DNA of 64,000 nucleotides, from the NCBI RefSeq assembly GCF_000208865.1, contig NC_018397.1:5361748-5425747 (forward strand), read 5' to 3'. The position numbers were made by a program, and so were the translations under genes. The notes beneath the pieces are model-generated. The model made no database searches. It was not told the origin of the DNA and was given only the letters and a program-made list of their open reading frames with translations. Position 1 is the first letter of the stretch; each line of letters begins with the position of its first letter. This stretch comes from Neospora caninum Liverpool (lineage: Eukaryota > Apicomplexa > Conoidasida > Eucoccidiorida > Sarcocystidae). This document shows positions 47,282-64,000 of the stretch, one piece after another.

Positions 47282-50200
47282 CTAGCCTTTCTTTCTGCTC
47301 ATGTGATCGTAAATCACAAATTGGACGTATTCATTTGTTTCGATCTCATGGCGTTTCGAGTTGTCTCCCGGATCTGCTTGAGGGTCAACGTTGATCACTT
47401 TCCGGTCTCGCTTATGCTTGAAGAGAAGGCCCAGTTGCTGGTCGGGAATAACTTGGAAATAAGCACTGTCATTGAAGCAGCAAAAGTTGGTGTCCCAAAC
47501 GCAGTACGATAAGTCCGACGGCCTGGGCAGCAGTCTACGCGGGAAATCCAGGGAGGACAAAAAAGAAAAAGTCCAGACGTCGAGGAAAAAGAGCACATCC
47601 AACACAACAGCTTCCGGACGTCCCGACAAACAGCCCAGAAATCGCTACAAAATGTAGAAGAATATATAGTGACCTGAGATCTCCGCACACGCAAATGTAG
47701 CTGGTACTTCCTGCGGTGTCTGGACGCAGATCAGACGACCACCAGAAAGCGTTTCTCGTGTTTGTGTACTATTCGATGTAGAAGAGGAAAGAAAGTGCCA
47801 AACGGAAGACCAGTCGTCTCGTGTGCTACGACAACGGCGATTTCCACTGAAATAAAAACCAGCACACTGCGCATGCACTGAACGACGCTCGGGGGTCACA
47901 CAGTCAGTGCGTATGGCGACGTGAGCGAACAAAAAAACAAACGGACGCGAACAGTGCTTTTCCTCAAAAAATAAGAAGCTCGACAGGAGATTTTCCGGAG
48001 GAGAGACTCTTTTTGTTTTTGACAAGGCGGAAGAGGGCATTTCGGTGCTCGGATGAAATGTCGAAGGAAAGAGTTGGCCAACGAGTAGCAAAAGCAGACA
48101 CGGTAGAGACGTGTTCAGCCCATGAAAGCGACAAGCAAAATTTGCGTCACACTACCGTCAGGCTACCACGTGCTAACTGCAATGTTGTGAAACGAGACCT
48201 TCGTAACTTTTAGCAATTTTGCTGGAGGCTGCCTACACGGCAAGACGCTGTATAACGAGCTCTAAAGACCTGTCTTGTCTAACTTAAACTCATTCTTTCA
48301 CCACAGGGTTACGGGGTAGCCGCGGATATATTTTCTACAACTTGGAGAAAAATCGTGTGTCAAGAAACTGCACATCTACCACACGTACGCAGTGGTGTTA
48401 AAAAAGTAAGAACCAGAGTTTATCCTGGTGTCGTTGTGAAGACGTATCTCGTTCAAGGACAGCACACTACTGTACGAGGAAATGCGATAACGTATTCCTC
48501 AACGTTTCTGAAATCATGTACATGTTCATACAGTGATGAGGCAGTGTGGCCCGGCTTGAAGAAGGCACCTACCGCGTTTTTCCTTTCCGTCGTGGTTGAG
48601 CGTGGGGAGTCACCAGAGCTAAGCAGGAAAACGCTTTTCTGTCGGCGGGTTAGTGGTGTCCCGAAGAAGAATCGAAGAAATGGCGCATTTCGAGGGCGTG
48701 GGTGACTGGAACGGTGTTTTTTTTGTGAAATTCGTGTTTGGAAACACAAGGGTTATATCTGCTGATCGCAGCTAACTTCCTCCAGTGGATAAGTCTTGCC
48801 TTTTTTTCCGGTCGAAGTAGGGTTCGAAGTTTTCCTTCTTCAGTCGGTCGCCGTAATCGATGTAACCGCTTATTTCCTGACCACGCCTGTTAACATCTCG
48901 AATGAAAATGATTGTTGAAAGTTTACCATTCTTAACAAGATCCTCTCTCGCGGCCAGGTGTCGCAATACAACGCTGCCACTTAGTTCCTTTCCGCTGCTG
49001 CAAAGAGGCTTCTGGGGATTGTGATTCGTCGTGCGCCGGGCAGCTTCGACCTGCTCTTTTCCCGCGTAGAATGCTTCCCTTGACAGCACTGTTCCTGGAA
49101 GCGCAGACTCGCAACGCAGAACGCGACCCTGAGCAATGTTCATCTTTTCAAACACAGAAAGAGAAATACCAAGAGGTTGCGCCCGTAAACGTGCGATCGC
49201 ATATGTGCTAGTTCATGTGTCAGCAAGTACATATAAAATACAGATATCGTATGAGGACTACGATCGTCCTGTTTCTTGATACAACAAACTAGTCACGGCA
49301 TGGTCGTATAGCTCCTTGACAGTTTGTGTGGGTATGAACGGAAGAGACAGGGAGACGTGCTTGTCCGGGTAGTGCGGTACGTAAGGACAGTGGTATGCAC
49401 GCGGAGACTCTATGTACATGTGCAAATGTACACATTTGTGTAACGATTAACAATAACTTTTGAAAATACATAAATATATATACATAGAAATCGACTGTGC
49501 TACGCGGTGGAGTGTTTAGTTTCGCAGTGGAGAGGGTTCCAAGCTCGAGGGAGCCGTACCACGCAGGCAACCAATCTCAACCAGTTGACGTGCCAGTTGT
49601 TCCTGAATATAACAGACCCAGAAGATCAGAGAGGTTCCTTGTTTCTCAAGTGACGCATTATTCCAGTGCCGCGATTTTCACCTAGAGGGCGAAGCTCTAG
49701 TACTTGCATCGCAAGGAAACGTCCCCGTGGCAGAAAGAGGCGTCCGGTCAGTCACGGTTGGTAAACGAGCATAGAAGAGAAGCGAGGAGTGTTCAGCTAT
49801 TGGGTCTCAAAAATAAATTCAAGGACATTCGCTAGTCCTCCTTGCAGGGCAGGCACATATATACTGGTCTTGAGCAGAGTGACTTTTCGTTGTTCGCTTT
49901 TTCGTAGCGTTCGAGATAGAAAAAGGTTTTCGAGTTGCGTGAGTGAAGTTCAATTCGATTCGCAGGAAACAACGGTACACCTTGATAGCATGGTGCTTGA
50001 GGTAAACCACGGTAATGTTCAGTGCAGTCTTTGCGGTGGAAATAATTGAGCCTCTCGTAATTGATCCTTGAATGCACAGGCAATCTCTAATCACAGTCCA
50101 GCTGTGTGCTTCCGTTTCCATGCACTTCAGCATGGTGAAGCATATTTGCACTTCCAGTAATTTTTCTGCACCCAGCTGCCACGCAAATTGGGCACATCGC

Positions 50201-50364
50201 GGGCCCTGGTTTTGATCGCTATCTGTCGTTGCTTGTCGGCCGCATACTGATCTCCGAACGAGAAAAACTACACTTACTTCTTCCAGATAAAACCGATCCG
50301 TGTCGGTGATATGGGAGTCCAGGTAATCTTCATAAGTTTCAAACTTCATCAAAGTCTCCTCCAT
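47282..50364 (-). CDS. CFAP299: CFAP299-like cilia/flagella-associated protein, 3 exons
   Basis: Exons 50364-50278, 49128-48800 and 47534-47282 total 669 nt, 222 aa (human CFAP299, formerly C4orf22, is 233). Exon 1 ends FETYEDYLDSHITDTDRFYLEE, with a stretch matching the family NAYEDFLDSQIT...YYLED. Exon 2 carries KLSTIIFIRDVNRRGQEISG and YIDYGDRLKKENFEPYFD. Exon 3 has RLLPRPSDLS, FKHKRDRKVINVDPQADPGD and the terminal VIYDHMSRKKG. All match the family nearly block by block. Intron 2 has a GC donor (AAAAAG/GCAAGA), supported because KKR/LLPRP is continuous in relatives. Intron 1 is 1.15 kb, and a short exon could be hidden there since the family has about four more residues at that junction. 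CFAP299 occurs in flagellated eukaryotes. In a coccidian the only flagellated cell is the male gamete, so expression in sexual stages is inferred. Confidence 0.93.
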
Positions 50365-52890
50365 CGTGATTCATCACGAAGGGCTCTCTCTGGGAAGTTA
50401 TAATACGGGAGCGCGAAAGACCGTCAGCAAAGGAAGCCGACCTTTCGGGATATTACGAGTATATATTTCATTCGAACTGTGTCGGCATTGCTATGTCCTG
50501 ATGCTTTCGCAGAGTAGTAGTGTGTTGCGGTTATATTCATAATACGATGAGCATGCCACACACAAACGATCCGACGTCGATTTCGAGTGGTTCCGCCACC
50601 GCAAAAAAGTGTGAGGCTGGGAGTTTGTGAGTGAACGGATCCGAGTAGAGGCTCTGGGAGATGCGAAAACTCCTCGAAACGCTGTGTTTCGAAGGTGATG
50701 GAATAATATCACCAAAAATGAGATGTCAACTTTTGCTCACCTGAAACTGCATAGATCATGTTTGAGTTAGTTCAGAACACAACAAGTGGACATGGTATAT
50801 TTCACAACCGGTCGAGGATTTCGTTGCTTTCGCAGTGAACCTTGCAGTGCGTGCTTCCTTGTCTCGTACGTGGGAGAAATTCAGCCCATGCGATGGGCTT
50901 GAAAGCGACGGACCTTGTCGTTTTCTGATTTTCCGACGAGTCAAAAACTCTTTCCGACTCCTTCCCCTCACGTGCGTAAAGGCGCCGGGGCTGTGTCATA
51001 GACGTGACAGCCCAAAACAGGATCAAAGTGGTCGTAGTTGTCATTCGCGACATGGGAGTCCGGGGTTCCTTAAATGCTGTCTTTACGCCACCTTTCGAGA
51101 CGCAGAAATACATCTTTAGAGCGAGGATTATGATTCACCAGCGATAAAGTCCGGATGATATTCGCACTCTAACCCAATGGCTCCCGTGGCATATTGCTGT
51201 TACCGCCAGGCAACTAACGTATCACCGTTTTGCATGCTGCAGCTATCTTTCGTCATGGAGGCCCAGATTTCATATTCCTCAGCGTTGTACAGATCCTCCA
51301 ATATCTGAATAGCATGGTATTACAGCAGGAATTTTCTGTCTAGCGTTCTTGGGTGCCAGCATGCTGGCCCCACATGCCAGGCAATTTGCTGCGAAGCCTG
51401 GGTCGCGGTTCTTTATTTCGGAAAGAATACTTCAGAAAAACTGGTTATGCGCGTCTTGGGAGTTACAACTAGCCCTGGCCGGCCCAGGGCGGGGGGACTG
51501 GCCACCTTGAGGAATGTCGCCGAACTCCTCGACGGTCACGCTGGAAAAGTGCGAATCTTGCAGGAAAACTCTCGGTGTCCTGGTTCTTCAGAACCTGGGG
51601 GCATTTCCACGTGTTGGCCCAAAGGAGACTTTTGTGTTGAACAGAATGACTCGCGCCTGGGCCACAAGCGAATTCCGGGGTAGGTGGAGGAGATCGTCAG
51701 TTGTCTAACCCCCTCAGTATCGCGCAAGATCCTCGTTCCAGAGTCACGAAGAACACTCGAACACACTGATAAAACTGGCGGCGACATAGACAACTCTAGT
51801 GGGCCCGCAACGTGATTCAACGCCGCGAGAATTTTGTCGAACTTTCGACAAAATTGGCGAGAACGGGTTAGTCCTCGAAAAACGAATTGTTATGGCTGAC
51901 TCCATCATTACTTTTTGTTGTTCCAGTGAATGCGGGGGCTTCGCAACGCGACAGACCTTCCCGACTCGGTGCAAAAAAAATGTTATTTGCCAGTATTGGT
52001 TCTAGGCTATATGAAAGGCAGGTTCGCTATTGTTCTACCGGTTCTGTGCCTACACGGAAACTGACACTAAATCCTTTGAACCAGACTGCCAGTCGTCCTT
52101 GCACACGCCTGCCCGAATGGACGGTAAAAGGCTTCCCCATGCGGACAGCCAGACGTGGATTTACTTTCCCGTGAATATGAAATGAAGTGACTAAAAAAGA
52201 GCAGCGAAAAAAACTGATGTGGACCACAGGAGTCTCTTTCCGCTGATGCCAGGCCTCGACTTGATCGTAGCTGCGCTCCACACAATTACGATCACAACAA
52301 TGCGTTAGCACAATGCGTATTCTTGCCGTTTCTTTTTTACAATCGAATAACCAGTTGACTTCTGAAGTGACAACGCGGAAGCAAAGAGGTGACACTTGCT
52401 CCCGAACAATTAATTCACCAACGAAGGAAAAAGGCCCTGTCGCCTACTGCTGCTCTTCAACCCTCCTAGTAGAGCTGCGGTGTGGCGTTTCACGCAATCG
52501 CTACCCTTGCCTCGCTCCGGCTACGCCCTTCCCAGTGATGGCGCGTACTCAATCCATACCGCTACGATGTCACCCGGTATTTTGTGGAGAGTTTTGTCGT
52601 GGTTATGTTGTACCGGTGACTTGCAAACGAGGATGAGCGTCGCCCTCACTCCCATACCCGATGTGCGCTTTATACTATCTATACATGCGCTGGTAAACAG
52701 GTGTAAATACACGGACATACAAATATAAAGGAATAAGCCACACAAAAACAAGAATCGGTCCACTAACTCCACATTTTTAGGCACGGTGTTCCGGCAACAA
52801 CGTGTCTGTGGGCGCCAGCGGCTCCTCCCTATCCCCTCAACCAACAAAAAATGGGGAAAAATGTTTCTCCCAAGGGAACTACGCGTTCCC
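50365..52890. promoter_or_regulatory. CFAP299 upstream / ABCE1 downstream intergenic region
   Basis: A 2.5 kb AT-richer spacer between two minus-strand genes. No conserved frame was found. It should contain the CFAP299 promoter and 5' UTR and the ABCE1 3' UTR; no specific element was identified. Confidence 0.5.
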
Positions 52891-58563
<5,673 letters not shown>

Positions 58564-60666
58564 CTTTACGACACACGGAAAAAACTGGAGACACGGCAAG
58601 AGACACGGACGAGGGAGAGGCGGAGGGCCGACTAGAGGGGGAAAGTGGCCAAAGCCCGAGAGGAAATGAGCGAGAACTCTCAAGCACGCGTTGACGCACG
58701 AAAAAGCGGGTTTTCGTCTGTCCTGGAGCAGACGTGACAAGGAAACGGAAGACGCGGAGACACGGAGGGAAGATGAGCTAGCGACACGCGACAGAATGGG
58801 CTCAGACAGCGCAAAGAGGCAGGGAAGACTGCTTCCACTTGAATTCTTTCTCTCAGCTCGCACGTAGAAAGAGAGGAAAGAAGGCGTCAGACACAAAAGA
58901 AGGATGTGCGCGTGGGTTGAGGGCAAAAGACGACCTGCCGAACTCTCCGTTCTTCTGTTCCTCGTTGCGTCGAGGAGCTGGAACCGCCACGAAGGGGCGA
59001 AACCTCGGAGAGCCTACCGAAACCGGCGGGCGCCAGGACAGCGACAGACGATCGGTTCAATAAACAATCTGTAGATTTTGAGGAAGGCACCGGCCGCCTC
59101 AGGCGACCTCCGCATGCGGAGATTAGAATTCCCTGACCGGCAAGAGAGAGAGGAGCCTGCGGAGGGCCGAGGCGAAACGTCGGAGCGCCTTTGTCCTATA
59201 CAGGAGAACCGAGGAGCATCAGCCTGGCGAAGAGACGACAGAGAGCCCGTTGAGAGACAAGACACGCGATTTTGAGTGAGTATACAAAAAACTGGACTTT
59301 GCGATATGAGGAACCCAGCCTGCAGCGGTGGCAGCGTAGTGGAGAGAGAGATAACTGGCAAGAAAGGGCCGAAGTGACGGGAAAACCACACCGGAAGAAG
59401 CTCGGAAGGACCAGAGGTGACAAGGGGCGAAGCAAACGGGAAAAGCAAGACAAAAAGCGGCGTCGCGTCAAGGCGAAGAAGGAGAGCGCATGACTCCTGG
59501 GAGCTCAAGGCAGTCCCAGAAACCGTTTCGCAGCAGAACGCGACAGAAAAAAAGGCTGCTCCGTTGTGACACTGGAAATACCCCACCCACAATGAAGAAC
59601 ACTTTTCTGTTGACACGCGGCTTGGCAACTGACGGATTTTTGTTTTGGGATTCTCGGGGGGTCTTTGTGCTGCGGGGCTGCGAAACGTCACGCAGCGGAA
59701 TCCACGCTTTTCCCCTAGTCCGTCTTATCAAAGAAATACCGCGGTCTTGATGCCTCTCCAGTTGGTGACATCTGGGCGGGCAGGAAGCTCACCCACCGGA
59801 ATTGGAGGTTTGAGGAGCAACTTGGAGTCGCCTTGCAGCTCCACTGTTTTCCTTTGGAACATGCCCCGGACAGAAGCCGAGAGAGACAGAGCTATTAGAC
59901 TGACGACAGGCTTTTCTCGCGGAAACTCGGAAAAAATTCCGCGGTCTCTAGCCTAGGTCGCCCGCCTCACGCGTTTCCCATCGATGCATGCGGCAAGCGA
60001 GTGCCTTGTGGTCCTCGAACGGAAAAGTAGCCTAGGACTGCCCTCTGCCGCTTGACGGTAATAACCATTTCCAAGTTTTCGTCTCGGACGCATTCTTGCT
60101 TAAGCAGCCATGTTTTCTGCACACTTGCCTGATTTGACAGGCAGGGGTCTCCCCGTCTACGAGGTACGCCAAGGAGCGGCGTTTCTGCCATTGCCGTCGC
60201 GAGAATCGGAGCCTCGTGGCCACGTTTATTGGATGTTCGTCAACCCCAGTGCTGGGCTTAATTGGCGTTTGCGAAGGTGACTGCCGGCTTTCCGAGACCA
60301 CTTTTTCGATTCGGCGCATTCGCTTCGAAAGGGCCCTTGCCGCGCCGGCGGTGTCTTGCGGAGCTTGTTTGCTTTAATCCACGGGGAAGTTTGTCTGGCT
60401 CGTCTCTTCCGTGTGTTTTCCCCGGCATAATCATCCTCTCCACTCTCTCCTTTCGACATTCCACGCCTGCGACGCCGTACTGAGCGTTTCCGACGCTGCG
60501 ACTGGCCATTGCACACCAAGTCGGACCGTGTGTGTGAGTGAGGTGTACGTACACCCGCGTCCTTGGCGGCCTGGGGATGCTCGGTTCGTAGACGGCACCG
60601 GAAGGCGCAGGACAGTTGTAAGCCTCCCCTCGAGCTTCTTTCCTAGCGTCTGCCTTTGCCGTCAAA
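58564..60666. promoter_or_regulatory. Divergent intergenic region, ABCE1 / 60667 gene
   Basis: A 2.1 kb spacer between divergent start codons, expected to contain both promoters and 5' UTRs. A TGCATGC motif is at 59984-59990. Open frames are short and show no conserved protein. Confidence 0.5.
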
Positions 60667-63600
60667 ATGTGGCGCGACCTTTTCTCCGCGGCGAAAGCTA
60701 AGTTTGAACAGCAAAAACATCGCCAACTGGGTGTGCAGAGCGCAGAAAGCGGTGCGCCCTCCTCCCCCGACTTGGCGTCTCCGCTGGAACAGAAAAGCGG
60801 ACTGACCTGCTCCGCGACGTCAACAGAGGACGCCTGCTTAGCTCCGCCGTCGCTTCCTTTGCCCGCCTCATGTTCTGGCCCTTCTTCGCGGGTCTCGCCC
60901 GCCTCCCCTGCCTCCATTGTCCCGTCATCTGCTGTATGCACGGCTGCGAACGCGTCTTCGGGAGAAGGCTGGCGGGCGACTGGCGGGATCTATCAAGGTG
61001 CTTCCTTGTCAGTCGGAAGAGAAGGCGCGGTGCCTTCGAAGCCGCGAAAGTTGAAGAACAATGCTTCCTGTGGAGCTACCGGCGACGAAGGGGAAAGCTC
61101 CCAAGAGCCACGACCAAAGAAGGCCCGCACAAACAAGCATGTGCCGCGCGACGGACCCTCTCCGGCGCAGCAGAGGGGATCCTCCGAAGCCGGGACGCCC
61201 AGAGCCCCCGCGGCCGTGCCACAGAAAGGCGCTGGCGCGAAGAAGAGACAAGGTCGCCCGAAAGCAGCAGCTGGAGCGAGCGCCAAGAGAGACAAAGATC
61301 CCGCATTGTCCACGGTGACGGCCGGCGCGAACGTTCAGGACACTGCCTCTTTTGCGTCCCCGCCAGAGCCACAGAGTTCACCGGGTGTTGACGCTCCGCC
61401 TCTCCCTGCCGCCTCGGTGACGCACGACCCAGCAGCTCTGTCGCCTGCCCCGCTCGCGACGACTGGAGACGCTTCTCGCTCCGCCGCAAAGGCGTCCTTG
61501 CCTTCGTTGTCCGCTTCTCACTTGGCCTCTTGCGCGTCGGCCGGGGCGGCCTCGCCCCGTGCATTCCCGGCCAAGTCTCCCAAGGGGCGCGTGCCTCGAA
61601 CCGCGTGGACGCCCGGCAACTCGCCACGCACGAGCAACAAAGAAAATAAAAACAACGGCGCAGCCCCGGGGCGAGAAGCGTGTAAGAGTGTGCTTTCTTC
61701 TCCGTCTCGGTCGCTCTTTCGGGACGACACACTGGGGAAGTTCGCAGCGATTCTCGCGACGTCGCAGCAAGAACGCGAGAAAAAAAGTAGGCTAACGGAA
61801 GGCGCGCCGCAAGCTCCGAGCGCACCGCCTGTGGGTCCACCCACCGCCTTCGCGTCTTCTGGGATCTCCGCGTCCCATCCCACGGGTCCACCCTACAAAG
61901 AACTTGCGCCTGCGAGGAACGGGGCGATGCCCGCCCGAACCCCCGCAGGTGCGCCGCTTTCATCAGCAGACGCAGGCGTTGTCTCCTGGCACGCAGAGAA
62001 GGCGTCTCTGCCTCCCGCGCCGCAGCCGCAAGACGCGTCTTCTTTCATCCACGCAACCCCTCGGCTTCAGCCCCGCCCTCGCAACGGCTGTCGACGCGGC
62101 TTGGAAGGCGAACCAGAGCGGGGCGGCCCCGGGGGAGTCGCAGAAACAAGTGCAGAGACCGCGCGGCATGACGCGGCCTGGCGTTCCCCAGGTGTCTCTG
62201 TCGTGGGTCAAGAAGAAGACGGCAACTCAGACGCTGGCCTTCGCGCGCTGGCGGGTTTCGGGGAGGCGGATGCCTCCGATTGGAGAGATGTCGAGGGGCG
62301 AAAGCGGGCGGAGTGCGGAGCTCGGAACGCGACTGCTTCCGGGGCTGCGATCCATTCGGCTGTCTCGTCGGGTCTCGTTGTTCAGGGCCCGGGCCACGTC
62401 GCAGAGAGGACGCGTGAAGCTGAAGCGTCTCTAGCGCCTCCAGGAAGCCCCTCCGCGGATGCTCAGCTCCCCTCTGGCGTCGCTTCGTTTCCCTCCGCAC
62501 CGCCTTTTTCGGCGCCTTGCGCGGCAGCGGCCTCCAGCAGCCCCATGGAGGTAGTCGAGATCGACGACGAGGAGTCGCTCGGCTCCGAGGACGACGACGC
62601 AGATAGTCTAGGCGGGGAGCGCGAGGGCGAAAGCGAGGGCGAGGAGGAAGGGAAGCGCTACGTGCCGTTCAGGTTCATTCGCGGCCTGTGGATCGACGTG
62701 GAGCATGAAGGCTTGGCGGGGCCCGACGAAGAAGAAGAGAATGACGAGGACAGTCCAGGAAGAGAAAGGTAGGAAGACAGGCGTCTCACAGGCGCTGCAT
62801 GGGAAGCGAATTGCGAAGGACGAGGGCCTCCTTTCGGCGAGGTGGTGCGCGCCGAAACGAGGAGCGGCCGCCGCAAGCAAAAACGTCCTCTGCGACCGAC
62901 CAGACGCTGGGACACGAAAAGCGAGGCGGGAGGAGCGACAAAAGGAAGGCGGCGCGAACTGCAGGGAAGGAACGGCAGAGGAGGCAAGGGCGGCATGAAC
63001 GAGGAGGTCGGTTCGGTCTCCGTGCGTTCGCGCAGATGTGGAGAGGCGACAACGAGCAGAGGCAGATCATGCGGCAGCTCTCACGCCACAGGCCACAGGA
63101 TCCCGGCTGGGATACAGCAGTGTAGATATACACACATTTTTGGACTGGCCTCTCGAAAGGGAGACAACCCGAGCGGCGGGCCCCATTGTGATGGGGAGCG
63201 AAACAGCCCAGCGCGCGGGGAGCCGCATCGACCTTCCGGCGAGGCTGAAAACCGATGAGGGTTTGCAAAACCTACGCGTCCACAGAAGGGGTTCGCACCT
63301 CGTTTCTACCAGTCTTTTGTTCTTGCGAGGCATTCCCCCTTGTGTCGGTGACTACTCCTTTCCAACGCACCGCCGTCGCTTCGCCTTCCGGTTGAGGCGT
63401 CCTCCCCGGGGACTCCGATGGTGTCCCGGAACTGCGTCGAGTGAAGAAACGCCCAGTGCGCCGTGTCCCGCGCACTTCGTCGTGGAGAGATGCCGGGCGC
63501 GAGAGGCGGGCCGAAAGTGTGGCGGTTCTAGATACGGCGAAGGAGCCTTGAACGCATGCAAAAAATGCATGCAAACGGCGCGAGAGTTGTGCCTGTCCTT

Positions 63601-63964
63601 GTTCAAACTGTCTTTGCGTCTTTTGTGCAGGCCGTCACCTCCCACTGCAGACAGCCGATCGAAAGCGTTTTGTTTCTCGGCTGCGCCGGTGCTCGTCGAC
63701 TTCCGAGCGTCGGTGCACGCTGCTTACGGGGGCGAAGCGAGAGTGAGAGACCCGCGAACGTTGGAAGCGGCGATCTTCCAGGCCGCGCCGCTTTCTGTCC
63801 CGCTCTCTCTGAGCTCGCAAACGCTCAACGGCTCCGACGGCGCTGCAGGGCGAGGCGTCCAGACGGTCCTTTCCGGCGCCGTCGCGGGCTCGTGGAGCTG
63901 CGGAGACTCCGGCCTCGCTGGGCGAGGCGGCGCAGCTGGCGGCCACGAGCTGGGCGGAAACCTG
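60667..63964 (+). CDS. Unrecognised large low-complexity protein, 5' part only
   Basis: Exon 1 is 60667-62768 and exon 2 is 63631-63964 (AG/GTAGGA to TGTGCAG/G, phase 2 kept); a donor CTG/GTAAGT follows, so the gene continues past the window edge. The 812 codons read so far start in the strong context GTCAAAATGTGG. The N-terminus MWRDLFSAAKAKFEQQKHRQ looks like a short amphipathic helix. Residues 25-620 are Ala/Ser/Pro-rich and probably disordered, with several Lys/Arg patches that could act in nuclear import. Then comes MEVVEIDDEESL, a hydrophobic core followed by acidic residues like a SUMO-interaction motif, then a long Glu/Asp stretch and a more ordered block, YVPFRFIRGLWIDVEHEG. Exon 2 has PVLVDFRASVHAAY and RTLEAAIFQAAP. 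I do not recognise the family. A nuclear scaffold or regulator is a guess from composition. Confidence 0.75.
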
Positions 63965-64000
63965 GTAAGTCGCACAGAGGTTTTTTTGGGCGCATGCGAA

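Noticed and set aside
60993..61963. Minus-strand frames up to 295 codons
   Set aside because: Antisense to the long plus-strand exon at 60667-62768, which has a good start context and a clean splice donor.

Overview
The window is nuclear DNA of a cyst-forming coccidian apicomplexan, most likely Toxoplasma gondii or a close relative (Hammondia, Neospora). The basis is many short exons with GT-AG introns of a few hundred bases, start contexts such as CAAAATGG, Ser/Ala/Arg-rich insertions in conserved proteins, TGCATGC motifs between genes, and a gene set of eukaryotic housekeeping plus flagellar functions. No bacterial operon, insertion sequence, CRISPR array or convincing tRNA/rRNA was seen. 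I built exon models by hand, matching conserved protein blocks to splice sites and requiring the reading phase to hold across every junction. Species and family assignments come from memory of the families, not from a search.

Layout: (1) 2208-14423 (-) XPD/Rad3 DNA helicase of TFIIH, 19 exons. (2) 18252-22038 (+) UAP56/DDX39-type DECD-box RNA helicase, 6 exons. (3) about 23412-25520 (-) an OB-fold protein that looks like the telomere/replication protein STN1. (4) 27785-31761 (+) a protein with an F-box-like region and a ZAR1-like zinc finger, 3 exons. (5) 32964-34394 (-) DTWD1-type tRNA-uridine aminocarboxypropyltransferase, one exon. (6) 36518-40955 (-) major facilitator transporter, 7 exons. 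(7) 44338-46479 (-) 5'-nucleotidase-family metallophosphoesterase, one exon. (8) 47282-50364 (-) CFAP299-like flagellar protein, 3 exons. (9) 52891-58563 (-) ABCE1/Rli1 ribosome-recycling ATPase, 9 exons. (10) 60667 to the window edge (+) the start of a large unrecognised low-complexity protein.

The genes do not form one pathway. Several belong to nucleic-acid maintenance and expression: XPD (repair and transcription), UAP56 (mRNA export), the STN1 candidate (telomere and lagging-strand synthesis), DTWD1 (tRNA modification) and ABCE1 (ribosome recycling). Divergent pairs that could share promoter regions are XPD/UAP56, STN1-like/F-box and ABCE1/60667; each of these spacers contains TGCATGC-type motifs. 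Intergenic stretches are 0.8-3.8 kb and show no supported genes.

Most notable are the STN1-like OB-fold protein with a SUMO-interaction-like motif, the F-box plus ZAR1-finger combination, two GC-AG introns (in XPD and CFAP299) supported by conserved protein on both sides, and a 73-nt near-perfect hairpin in XPD intron 1.
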